DNA of 64,000 nt from the NCBI GenBank assembly GCA_028277515.1, contig JANQGC010000146.1:45194-109193 (forward strand), read 5' to 3'. Origin of the DNA: Anaerolineae bacterium. GTDB lineage: Bacteria > Chloroflexota > Anaerolineae > Promineifilales > Promineifilaceae. Numbering within the stretch: the stretch's first letter is position 1; every line of letters begins with the position of its first letter. Shown here in pieces: positions 36,539-44,907 of this stretch. The notes beneath the pieces were generated by a model that was not told the origin of the DNA, searched no databases, and saw only the letters and a program-made list of their open reading frames with translations. The position numbers and the translations under genes are program-made.

Positions 36539-39500
36539 TCAGGAACCAGGATCCAGAAACGACGGGGAGACAAGACGAAACCCGACAATGTCGTCCCTGA
36601 CGTGCGGGTTGAACCTGTCGCGGACCGCCACGCGCGCGTTGAGCTGATTGAGGTCCCAAGGCCCGCCGCGCAGCACCCGGCCACTTTTATTATCATAATA
36701 CCAATCATTGATCCACTCCCACACATTACCGGCCAGGTCCATTAATCCAAATGGATGGCCGGCTCCCTGGGGATACATGCCCACCGGTGATGTGCTGCTA
36801 ATTTCGGATTCCCATACATTGGCACGTTGGGTTATTATTTCTTTCAATTCCGTAACCGGGTCTTTAGGCCGATCCCAGGGATAACGACCATTTGCCTTAC
36901 CACCGGCGAGGCGCGTCCATTCATCATCTGAAGGCAGGCGGACTTCCCTGGCTCCGGCAGTCAGTAGATCGGCGATTAAGGCTTGTTCTTGTTCAGTGAT
37001 TGCTTCCTCTTCCTTTTCGGCCGCCCGGCCTAAAAGATCAGTGAGCCAGGCCGCGTAAGCGGCAGCCTCGTACCAGGAAACGCCAACCACGGGAAAGCCT
37101 TGCCGTTCTTTGCCCAGTTCTAGATTGTACCAGAATCGTGGCCTATCCACGCCTTCGTTTTTCCGCCACTGCCAGGCTTCACTTTCTTCACCACCCCAAT
37201 AGCGCGACTTATCGTAGCTCCCGGCAGCGATAAAGGGGGCGTATTGGCTGTTGGTCACCGGGTATTTCATGACCAGCAGGTCTCGTTTATCATCGGCCGT
37301 AGCCGGGCAGCGCAGCCAGGCGTTCAAATCAGGCGGCAGCCACCCAAGCTTGTCCAGCACAACCCCGGCATTAAATCGCTCAGGAGGCGGCAGTGAGGCA
37401 TCAATCATTTGCTTATGTAGACGCCGGCGCAGGTCACGGCGTAATGGAACAGGCAGGCGCGCCCCGGCATCCACGGCGCAGCGTCCGGCCAACAGCAAAT
37501 GATCCGCTTCGATCATTTGCTTAAGCAGCAGTTCACGGCGCTGGTCGGAAAGATTTTCATGGGCAGCAGCCAGCAAGATCACCTCCTCCCACCAGGCATT
37601 ACCGGCGTTGGCCAGGACGGTTTGCATCATTTTGCTATCGGTGCGGTTGATCACCGCCGTAGCCGCCAGATATTCGCGGAAGTTCTGGTGTGAGAAGGTG
37701 TAAGTATCGGGGTTGACCTCGATGAACAAACCGCTACGCTGGTGCGCCACATTGAGAAAGCCCCTGGCCCAACCTGGCGCTTCGCGACCGGTCGCCCCTT
37801 CCCGGTCGTGAAAGTAACGGGCGAGTTGGTGTAAGGCAGCGCCTTTTTCGACTTCAGCCTTGCCTTCATGCTGCATCCAATCGGCCAGGTTTATGAGCGC
37901 CCGCTTCTTGGCTTCCACCGCTTCTTTCTCTTCCGGGAATGCCCGCCCGGTGCCGTCCATGATGGCCAGTTCGCGTACGTCGCTGACGCCTTCGCGGTGC
38001 GTTTCCCAGAAACCGAGCATCAAGGTGACCAGTTCCTGGTAGACATCGACCCGCCGTTCGGGCAGAGTCGTGCCACGGTACTTGTAAACCAGGACCAGGG
38101 TCGTGCAGAAAAGGGGGTTGCGCGATAATTCTTCTACCCGTTCCTTGTTGCGGATGTCCCGCAGCAGTTCCCCAGTTTCTTTCCGGCAGCGCCGTTTGTT
38201 AGGCACGAACTGCTTAAGCAATCTGTGCACCAGTTCATCACGCCCTTGCGGTGTCAGCGGTTGGACGTTGCAAACTATGGGCCGCTTCAAATGAATTGCT
38301 ACTTCTTCATAGCCTTTGGCGCGGGAAGCGAGGGCGAAGCGGTTGCCATTGCGACTGTATTTTTTGATAAAGCTATCGACAATGCGCGCTACCCTGGCCC
38401 GCAGTCCCGGGTCGGCGACTTCATCCAACCCATCGAGCATGACCAGGCAGCGACCTTGTTGCAAACGGTCGCGGAAAAAATGGAGCGGCAAATCCAGTAG
38501 ATTCTCGCGAAAGTAATCCTCGATGAAATCGCGCAAGGGAAGCGGGGCGGGGCTGGTATACTCTTTAGGATGATCTTGCAGAAAGCGGCCGAAATTGCGT
38601 AAGGGAACCAGGATCGGCAACAGGGCTACCCCTTGCCAATCCAGCTTGCTTGCCGCTTCACTGTTGGCGAAGCAGGTGGCTAGGTGGCGCAGTAAAGTGG
38701 TTTTGCCGCTGCCGGGCCTGCCGCGCAATAAAAATACAGGATGTTTAGCCAATACTTCATTGATGGTAAGATTGTGATAGACCGCTTCTTCCTTATCCCG
38801 GCTCGATTTCTTCTGCTGGCGTTCCATTTGGCGGCGCATTTCATCCTCGGCCTGTGGGTCTTGGACTTGTAAGGGGACAAATACCGCTTCCAGTTCCGCT
38901 TCTGTAGTTAACTGGTCGCGCCGTCCGGCGGGTTTAATGAACAAGAAAGAGGTGTGGCTGTGCTCTTCGCTTACATAGGCCAGGTATTCTTCTAAGGCAA
39001 GCCCATCTTCCTTATCTGGAGTTAGATTATAGTAGGCCAGAAGTTCGTCAAAATTGCCCTTGATACCATCCAGGGTCAGCGTCGATTGGCGCAGATAGTC
39101 GCGCATGACTTGCTCGTTGCTCTGCTTGACCAGGGGGCCCCAATCCTCGTCAGTTTCCAACTCATGGCGCAGGGTGAAAAGGAATGTAGCCAGGATGGGG
39201 CGATTTTCATGAGGCCAGCGCAGGTCATTGTACAGGCTCGTCGGAATTAGCTGAGGATCGGGTTCGGTCATCAGCAGGGCGGCGCGGGCTACTTCCTGGC
39301 GTAGCTGATCGTTGCCGGCGGCCTGCAACTGGTCAAAGCCCAGGCGGCGGGCGTAGCGGAGCAGCGCATCATCATCTTCAGGCGCTTCAATGGCTGCAAA
39401 GGCAGCCTTCACTGCCCCCTCTAAACGTTTTTGGTCATGCTTCTTATTCAGCCATGATGATATGGGTTTGGCGACTGCAATGGCGGGTGGTTCGGCCGCT

Positions 39501-39586
39501 TTTTTGACAAAGACTTTGGCCACTTCTGTCAGCCCAAACCCCAGGGCACTGGCGATAACGGCGGTTGTCAGAATGGGTTCGGGCAT
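36539..39586 (-). CDS. NACHT NTPase with C-terminal FGE-sulfatase (C-type-lectin-like) domain
   Basis: A 1015-residue STAND-type protein. The N terminus is hydrophobic (ILTTAVIASALGFGLTEVAKVFV). A helical region follows, then a NACHT domain with Walker A FLLRGRPGSGKTTLLRHLA (about 288), Walker B CLVMLDGLDEVAD (about 380) and ASRAKGY, and a helical repeat section. From about residue 770 there is a formylglycine-generating-enzyme-like domain: MKYPVTNSQYAPFI, PVVGVSWYEAAAYAAWL, VRLPSDDEWTRLAGG, FGLMDLAGNVWEWINDWY and RVLRGGPW. The segment after GGPW up to GFRLV is rich in NNC codons where related domains have Asn, the pattern of a retroelement-diversified variable region (36584-36658). Such proteins act as threat sensors in conflict systems. 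GGGAG precedes the ATG. Confidence 0.9.
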   Translation of the reverse strand: MPEPILTTAVIASALGFGLTEVAKVFVKKAAEPPAIAVAKPISSWLNKKHDQKRLEGAVKAAFAAIEAPEDDDALLRYARRLGFDQLQAAGNDQLRQEVARAALLMTEPDPQLIPTSLYNDLRWPHENRPILATFLFTLRHELETDEDWGPLVKQSNEQVMRDYLRQSTLTLDGIKGNFDELLAYYNLTPDKEDGLALEEYLAYVSEEHSHTSFLFIKPAGRRDQLTTEAELEAVFVPLQVQDPQAEDEMRRQMERQQKKSSRDKEEAVYHNLTINEVLAKHPVFLLRGRPGSGKTTLLRHLATCFANSEAASKLDWQGVALLPILVPLRNFGRFLQDHPKEYTSPAPLPLRDFIEDYFRENLLDLPLHFFRDRLQQGRCLVMLDGLDEVADPGLRARVARIVDSFIKKYSRNGNRFALASRAKGYEEVAIHLKRPIVCNVQPLTPQGRDELVHRLLKQFVPNKRRCRKETGELLRDIRNKERVEELSRNPLFCTTLVLVYKYRGTTLPERRVDVYQELVTLMLGFWETHREGVSDVRELAIMDGTGRAFPEEKEAVEAKKRALINLADWMQHEGKAEVEKGAALHQLARYFHDREGATGREAPGWARGFLNVAHQRSGLFIEVNPDTYTFSHQNFREYLAATAVINRTDSKMMQTVLANAGNAWWEEVILLAAAHENLSDQRRELLLKQMIEADHLLLAGRCAVDAGARLPVPLRRDLRRRLHKQMIDASLPPPERFNAGVVLDKLGWLPPDLNAWLRCPATADDKRDLLVMKYPVTNSQYAPFIAAGSYDKSRYWGGEESEAWQWRKNEGVDRPRFWYNLELGKERQGFPVVGVSWYEAAAYAAWLTDLLGRAAEKEEEAITEQEQALIADLLTAGAREVRLPSDDEWTRLAGGKANGRYPWDRPKDPVTELKEIITQRANVWESEISSTSPVGMYPQGAGHPFGLMDLAGNVWEWINDWYYDNKSGRVLRGGPWDLNQLNARVAVRDRFNPHVRDDIVGFRLVSPSFLDPGS
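36584..36658 (-). other. Suspected DGR variable region (VR) at the 3' end of the NACHT-FGE gene
   Basis: Between Trp (36656-36658) and Gly-Phe-Arg (36575-36583) fifteen codons sit where FGE-type variable proteins have AAY (Asn) in the template. They read GAC, CTC, AAT, CTC, AAC, GTC, GAC, TTC, AAC, CAC, GTC, GAC, GAC, ATT, GTC. Thirteen end in C and two in T, as expected if template adenines at the first two codon positions were randomised. Intervening codons (GCG, CGC, CCG, AGG) look unvaried. No template repeat or reverse transcriptase is in the window. Confidence 0.5.
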
Positions 39587-39611
39587 AAGCTGCTCCCTAA
39601 TGAAAGCGAAA

Positions 39612-39643
39612 AGCCCCGCGACCTAAAAATGGCTCGCAGGGCT
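39612..39643 (-). terminator. Hairpin between the micro-ORF and the NACHT gene
   Basis: On the reverse strand AGCCCTGCGAGCC and GGTCGCGGGGCT pair (one mismatch and one bulge) around ATTTTTA, followed by TTTTCGCTTTC. It looks like a terminator or attenuator separating the small peptide gene from the NACHT gene. Confidence 0.5.
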
Positions 39644-39670
39644 GTAACCTGTCTACTCATGTGTTTGATA

Positions 39671-39787
39671 CTATATTGCGAGAATACCTACCAACAGCAG
39701 CGTGAAAGTGATCACGCCGCAGGCGGCCAACAAGGCCACGCCGATGATGGCTGATAGGACAAGTCCTGTTACGAGATTATTATCCAT
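39671..39787 (-). CDS. 38-residue membrane peptide upstream of the NACHT gene
   Basis: ATG at 39787 is preceded by GGAGA with a 6-base spacer. The product has a short polar start (MDNNLVTG), then is hydrophobic almost to the end (LVLSAIIGVALLAACGVITF followed by TLLLVGILAI), so it should be a single or hairpin membrane segment. The stop is TAG at 39671. It lies 84 bp upstream of the NACHT gene on the same strand. It may be a small effector or partner of the NACHT protein, or an unrelated small membrane protein. No homologue was recognised. Confidence 0.55.
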   Translation of the reverse strand: MDNNLVTGLVLSAIIGVALLAACGVITFTLLLVGILAI

Positions 39788-39945
39788 AAAAGTTCTCCAG
39801 GTTTCCTGATAGAGGAAATTCCATACCCTTTATTTTAGCGTATGGCTATGGGTTAGGAAAGATTTGATCAGAAATCCAATTGTGTTTTTATGGTCACCTC
39901 GCTTGTAGATTGGATTATGCCGGACATTTATCATCCAAAGTCGGA

Positions 39946-40407
39946 TTAATCTGGTAAGCGGTTCATCAATCCCAATACCAGGCGCATACATTTATGCCCA
40001 AACTCCAGGAACATCATCGGACAGCCACCCTCAATGACCATGACGTCATGATCGCGGCAATATTGTGCCCCTTCGGGGGAGACACTTGAGGGCGCCCAGG
40101 TATTGTTGTGCATCCAAACGCGGGGGATTCCTGCTTCGACACAGTCATAAGCAATTTGTTTTGAATTCTCAGGGCTGGTGACAATGACTGCGCCATCAAC
40201 GCGGCCAGGAATGGCTTGCATATTGGGATAGCAAGGATCGCCATCAATGGCCTCATAGTTTGGATTGACTGGAATGACTGAATACCCGGTTTTTCGCAGT
40301 TGGTTAAAAATAGCGTTGGCAGTTGCATCCGGTTTGGCACCTGAGACGCCGGCGACAGCGATGCGTTCTTGCGCTAGAAATTCTTGCGCTTTTGTTTTAA
40401 AGCTCAC
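39946..40407 (-). CDS. CoA-binding domain protein
   Basis: A 153-residue Rossmann-like protein of the CoA_binding_2 (YccU-like) family. IAVAGVSGAKPDATANAIFNQLRKTGYSVIPVNPNYEAIDGDPCYPNMQAIPGRVDGAVIVTSPE matches the succinyl-CoA-synthetase-like nucleotide fold, and the C-terminal half has MHNNTWAPSSVSPEGAQYCRDHDVMVIEGGCPMMF. A CoA or related nucleotide ligand is likely; the cellular role is unknown. Read alone on the reverse strand. Confidence 0.85.
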   Translation of the reverse strand: MSFKTKAQEFLAQERIAVAGVSGAKPDATANAIFNQLRKTGYSVIPVNPNYEAIDGDPCYPNMQAIPGRVDGAVIVTSPENSKQIAYDCVEAGIPRVWMHNNTWAPSSVSPEGAQYCRDHDVMVIEGGCPMMFLEFGHKCMRLVLGLMNRLPD

Positions 40408-40767
40408 GATGTTTCACCTCCAAATTAAAATGTTGGTCTTTTTAGGCCTTGTATCATATCGCAGGCAAAAGTGTATGATTAGACGTTGAGATTTTCCTGG
40501 TTTATTGCTTCAAATTTCCTTGTTTAAACTGTTGGATGGCTCCTTAACAAGCTAAATTTAACAGTTCAAGCAGGCAGAAACATCTGCCTGAATGTTCAAG
40601 TCTATTGCTTATCATTGCTTTTTTGGGTGTGGTGATCAAGTGATGAAAGCCATATTTAAAGGTGACAAATGTCACAAAATTGATTGCCGAAAATGAGCAA
40701 AACAGGGTATATGGATTCTAGAGAATCAAACGAATAGTGGCATGTGCGGCATCGCATGGTGCTTAAG
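40408..40767. other. Non-coding stretch of 360 bp
   Basis: No supported gene. It holds an 8-bp-arm hairpin at 40571-40590 (CAGGCAGA, loop AACA, TCTGCCTG) flanked by the direct repeat GTTCAAG. A short palindrome GTGACA-AA-TGTCAC occurs near 40662-40675. Neither has a T-run typical of a terminator. Confidence 0.5.
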
Positions 40768-41049
40768 TCATTGCTTCATTATGATGGGTAGTTGAATATC
40801 AAAGCTCACCTTGTGATGAAAAGGGAATAAAAAGCCGGTTGTACTTTCATAACTGGGGCTGTTAGAAAACCCTGTGACCGGCTGGCCCAGGACAGCGTGA
40901 ACCTTGTAATTCGGGGCTGCGGATGTTTCTCCACTACTCATTATTACACGCTGCAGGTTGTAATTTTCGGACGACTGTGCAGTTACTATTCCAATAGAGA
41001 TGAACAGCAAAATTATGGCCATGAACAATAATTTTCGCCGAATCTTCAT
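40768..41049 (-). CDS. Small secreted protein with GQPVTG motif
   Basis: A 93-residue exported protein. The signal peptide is KIRRKLLFMAIILLFISIGIVTAQS, with cleavage likely after TAQ. The mature part contains YNLQRVIMSSGETSAAPNYKVHAVLGQPVTGFSNSPSYESTTGFLFP. This is a recurring motif in Chloroflexota secreted proteins, where an SGG-type strand precedes GQP(V/A)xG. The ATG at 41049 has AGGAG 7 bases upstream; a longer frame to 41106 would overlap the upstream gene. Function unknown; possibly a surface or matrix component, as it follows the GVYG-repeat protein by 10 bp. Confidence 0.65.
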   Translation of the reverse strand: MKIRRKLLFMAIILLFISIGIVTAQSSENYNLQRVIMSSGETSAAPNYKVHAVLGQPVTGFSNSPSYESTTGFLFPFHHKVSFDIQLPIIMKQ

Positions 41050-41059
41050 GGTAGAACTC

Positions 41060-42541
41060 CTAATCGATATCAATAAATAAGGGAATTGTTTTCTTTGCAG
41101 GATCAACCGGACCCGCTATCTTCCCAATAATGGTACTTTCAGTTTCATTGCTTGCAAGACTCATCTGTCCATTCCCTGCTAAGGTGATTTTGTCACCAAT
41201 TTCCCCGCCGGCTAGCAGCCCTAAGCTGCTCAAGTTGACTGCCGGCGCCAATCCATCAGTGATAATTATGAGGTAATCGGCGGGGCCAATGGAGCCTGAA
41301 ACAGGTGCAAAGTCGATGTATTCTTGACTATCAACCATATTCACGATTTCGGCCGAAACTGCCTGAGAAGCCACTCCTATAACAGCCTTGCGGTTGTTGG
41401 GCTCAAGTTTAGTCACGCCCAACATTTGTTGATCATTTTCAGGTGATGGCGTGATGCCGGCCATCGCCACCAAATCACCCGGCTCAATCGTTGTATCACC
41501 GAGATTGACGACAAGGGATTGGACGGACGAAGCACGATTGACGATGCCGTTCGTACTGATTCCAGAGTCACCACCAAAATAGGCATCGAAATAACCTGAA
41601 TCCCCTCGAGCATATATGCCACGATAATTGTCGCTAAAAAAGCGTGCCCCGTACCCTAAATCGCCTGCAGGATCTTGCCCCCGGGCATATAAACCTTTAC
41701 CGCCTTCAAAATAGCCGCCCTCATTATAAAAAGTAAAACCATCGGAAGTATCCCCGCGGCCGTAGACGCCTACACCTTGATTGCTTTGGCCATAAACCCC
41801 TGGGGCAAAAATATTGGGATGGGCGCGGTTGCCATTACTGTACCCATAGACGCCAATGCCGTTTGTGCTGTAAAAGTACCCGGCATAACCGCTGTTGGCA
41901 TTGCTGCCACCGTCAAAGCCATAAACCGCATAGCCGTCTTGCGTTTGCCCATAAATAGCACGGCCATTTTGGGCCAGGCTGTAAACAGCATTGCCGGTTG
42001 TCGATCGCGCGGCAATGGCCCCACGATTAAAACCAAAAACATCATTGTTCATATCTACTTCCAGCAGATAATTATTTGTGATGGCACTGGCAGTTCCCTT
42101 AACAACCGCGCCAGGGCGTAGTGTATGGGCGAGTGGTACCGGTAGAATTTCATGGCGTGGTGCTAGAAGCTCGCCCTCAACAGTCTGGGCCACCCACAAC
42201 TCTTCACCATTGAAAATATCAGTATCGATTTCCAATTGAGCAACAAAAATACCATCAAAAACCGCGATATCATTGAGACCGCTATCCCAGAGCAGATCGC
42301 CCGCAGTAGGGTCATTGTAAATTTCGAAACGCATACTGAATGTGCCATTTAATGGCACATCATTCTCATCGGTCAGATAGCCTTGATAGGCTATGGCGTC
42401 GGCGATTATTGCCTGCGGTCCAAGAGGCGACTTGAGCGTATCGGCGCCCACTAAAATTGGCCAATAGGCACCTAATCCACCAAGCAACAACAGCCCAATC
42501 ACAATAATGAATATTTGGGTAAAGTAATTTTTAGGGTTCAT
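41060..42541 (-). CDS. Exported GVYG-repeat (tail-fibre-like) protein
   Basis: A 493-residue protein with an N-terminal signal/anchor (about 9-31). The N domain (about 40-145) contains IAYQGYLTDENDVPLNGTFSMRFEIYND, often seen before beta-helical shafts. The central part (about 165-330) carries many repeats built around AVYG, AIYG, GVYG and GIYARG, likely a beta-solenoid. A C-terminal domain (about 345-493) follows with GDTTIEPGDLVAMAG and GVASQAVSAE, resembling phage/surface fibre heads. Probably a secreted or surface fibre. It is in a reverse-strand run with the O-antigen-ligase gene upstream and the GQPVTG protein downstream. Confidence 0.65.
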   Translation of the reverse strand: MNPKNYFTQIFIIVIGLLLLGGLGAYWPILVGADTLKSPLGPQAIIADAIAYQGYLTDENDVPLNGTFSMRFEIYNDPTAGDLLWDSGLNDIAVFDGIFVAQLEIDTDIFNGEELWVAQTVEGELLAPRHEILPVPLAHTLRPGAVVKGTASAITNNYLLEVDMNNDVFGFNRGAIAARSTTGNAVYSLAQNGRAIYGQTQDGYAVYGFDGGSNANSGYAGYFYSTNGIGVYGYSNGNRAHPNIFAPGVYGQSNQGVGVYGRGDTSDGFTFYNEGGYFEGGKGLYARGQDPAGDLGYGARFFSDNYRGIYARGDSGYFDAYFGGDSGISTNGIVNRASSVQSLVVNLGDTTIEPGDLVAMAGITPSPENDQQMLGVTKLEPNNRKAVIGVASQAVSAEIVNMVDSQEYIDFAPVSGSIGPADYLIIITDGLAPAVNLSSLGLLAGGEIGDKITLAGNGQMSLASNETESTIIGKIAGPVDPAKKTIPLFIDID

Positions 42542-42551
42542 GGATTCTCCT

Positions 42552-44621
42552 TTAACGATTTAACGATATGCCGATCGGATTATTTTGTAATTCTGCTCGA
42601 AAACGTATGGCCGGTTCATAGGTTGGGTCAAGTATTAAGCTATCCTGCACCTCCTGGTAAGCCGCGTCGATGTTTCCTTCCTGGAAATAGGCAGTGGCCA
42701 GCCCAAGATGAAAATCGGCCGAGTCCGGCTGCCACTTAACCGCCTGGGTAAAGGAATTCTTGGCGGCTGAAATATTACCGTTTTGCAAATGCGCCCACCC
42801 TAATATTCCAAAAGCAACGCCATCTGTGGCATCCAGATCAACGGCTTGTTGTGCCTGCTGTTGTGCGTTTGCTCCGTCCCCGGAACGCAGGGCAAGATCG
42901 GCATATTTTTGATAAATCAGTCCGATATTGGGGGCCAGGGCAAGTGCTTGTTCATAGGCGGCATAAGCCGGCTCGATATGGCCAAATTCCGGGTGGCTAT
43001 AAATTGCAGCCAGTTGAGTATATAAAACAGGATCAGTTGGGCGCAGGTTTATTGCTCGGAGCTGCGCTTGTTCAGCCTGCTCAAACTTACCTTGTTGAGC
43101 GGCGGTCAAGGCCACAGCTCCATAATACGCGGCACGGTGGGGCTGATATTCAACCGCTTTTGTATATTCATTCAAGGCCATTGCTGGATTTCCTTGACTT
43201 AAGTTTTGCGTTCCGCGCCAATTGTGACTATCAGCCAGGAGGGGTCGCCCATTTCCTTGCCAGGCGGCCCAGATCACGACAATAAAGACGGCCGAAAAAA
43301 CCACTTTGCGGAGCCAAAGGGGACTGTGTCCTCGGGTGGTGTTAGACTTCCAATTTGCTGATGCGGCCGTGATAATGGCCATTAACAACCAAAATAGAAC
43401 GGCCGTCGCCACAACCTCAAACAAGAAAAGGTTTCCAACAAGATGGGCGATGAGTGCTGCCATGCAGGCCGCCAACAAGGGTTTCTGAAGCGCCGGCTCG
43501 GCTGACTCCTGCTCGGTAGAGAAGCATAAGCGCTGCCAGCCGAGGCGCAAAATGAAAGCGACAAGCACGATAAAGATGAAGGTTGCCACGCCCCCATAAT
43601 TAAAAGACCAATCAAGCAGCCAATTATGGGCACGGTCAACCACCACACCACGACCCTGGTAGTAAACAAGCTGTGGGGGGTAAATTGAGGGAAAGTGCAG
43701 CTCCAATGTATCTGCCCCATAGCCGAGCCATAAACGCGGCCATAGGAGACGGAGTGCTGCTTGCCAGATGGTCCAACGGGCTGCAATCGAACCACCATAG
43801 CTTATTCCACGTTGCAATAGTAAAAGCAAGACGCCGGCAAGAAAAGCAATTCCGCTTAATATCGTCAACCATCGAACAGGACGTGACCAATTGGGCGCGG
43901 CCCGTAGCCATAGATACACGGCTATAGCGACAAATGCCGCAATCCATGCCGCCCGCGCCTGGGTTAAAGCAATGACAGTTAGTTCCAGGGTGGCCAACCC
44001 AAAGTAGGCGATGCGCGGCCGGCGGCCAGTCGCTAGTTGGGCGGCCGCCAATGTGAGCGGCAGGAGTAAAGCGAGATAAGCGCCGGTAAAATTTGCCCTG
44101 CCCAAGGTCGTTGTTATAAGCGTGCGGGCATCAGTCAATATTGAAAGGGGCTGCCATCCAGCTGCTTGTGCCAGGCCAAGTAGACAAATGGGCACAGCCG
44201 TAAAAATTATGACATGCAATAATTGCCGGCTGGATTGGGGTTCAATTTGAGTGGCGACACAAAGGTAGAGCAAGATATAACTCATTTGGGTTAAAAAACC
44301 ATTGGCCCGTTCGAGAGAGCCGAAAAAAGCTATATATTGATTGGTGCTTAACAAAGTTGAGAGAGTCAGAACGAGGAAAAGGGCGATCACAAGATTACGA
44401 ATTGGTGAGGGGAGCGCCTTTGAGCGCAATCGAAATAACCACCCGCCCAGGCAGAGTCCGGCCAAAATCCAGACCAGTGACCTCACTAACCACACTTTTG
44501 ACGCCTCGAATTGCTGCTCTACCCAAAAATTTACGAAGAAAGGCGCCAATAAAGCAATCAGCAGCCAAAGCAATTGCTGCCATTTTTGCAGCGGGTGATC
44601 GATTATCTCATCTTCCTGCAT
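42552..44621 (-). CDS. O-antigen ligase/polymerase-like membrane protein with TPR repeats
   Basis: A 689-residue integral membrane protein. The N-terminal about 430 residues have ten or more hydrophobic segments. A periplasmic loop contains LWLGYGADTLELHFPSIYP and RAHNWLLDWSFNYGG, typical of WaaL/Wzy-type proteins. The remainder (about 470-680) is a series of tetratricopeptide repeats (e.g. NPAMALNEYTKAVEYQPHRAAYYGAVA). Such ligases join glycan chains in the envelope; the acceptor is unknown. The ATG at 44621 is preferred to a TTG at 44627. Confidence 0.85.
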   Translation of the reverse strand: MQEDEIIDHPLQKWQQLLWLLIALLAPFFVNFWVEQQFEASKVWLVRSLVWILAGLCLGGWLFRLRSKALPSPIRNLVIALFLVLTLSTLLSTNQYIAFFGSLERANGFLTQMSYILLYLCVATQIEPQSSRQLLHVIIFTAVPICLLGLAQAAGWQPLSILTDARTLITTTLGRANFTGAYLALLLPLTLAAAQLATGRRPRIAYFGLATLELTVIALTQARAAWIAAFVAIAVYLWLRAAPNWSRPVRWLTILSGIAFLAGVLLLLLQRGISYGGSIAARWTIWQAALRLLWPRLWLGYGADTLELHFPSIYPPQLVYYQGRGVVVDRAHNWLLDWSFNYGGVATFIFIVLVAFILRLGWQRLCFSTEQESAEPALQKPLLAACMAALIAHLVGNLFLFEVVATAVLFWLLMAIITAASANWKSNTTRGHSPLWLRKVVFSAVFIVVIWAAWQGNGRPLLADSHNWRGTQNLSQGNPAMALNEYTKAVEYQPHRAAYYGAVALTAAQQGKFEQAEQAQLRAINLRPTDPVLYTQLAAIYSHPEFGHIEPAYAAYEQALALAPNIGLIYQKYADLALRSGDGANAQQQAQQAVDLDATDGVAFGILGWAHLQNGNISAAKNSFTQAVKWQPDSADFHLGLATAYFQEGNIDAAYQEVQDSLILDPTYEPAIRFRAELQNNPIGISLNR

Positions 44622-44907
44622 ATTCAATCTCTTTGAACATGGATCGAGTTTTTAACGGCCGAAGTGCTCGAAATCTGATTTTGAAGAAAACCAATCGAAT
44701 ATTTGCTGTTTCCTTTATTTTCTCGCGGAGGTCCAGAAAATTACTATTCGCCATATGGAATGAATCACATAGTAATAAAATAGCTATAAAGATGTCAAGT
44801 TATCATTCAATAAACAGGTGAACATGTACTAGGCGAGAGCCGGCAATGAACCCCTCTCTTTTCCTTCCATTGACAAGAACACCAATCGCGGATAGTTTTC
44901 TCATCTT

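Noticed and set aside
36306..39945. Template repeat and reverse transcriptase next to the suspected variable region
   Set aside because: No adenine-rich copy of the variable region and no reverse-transcriptase motif (YxDD) gene was found here or elsewhere in the window.
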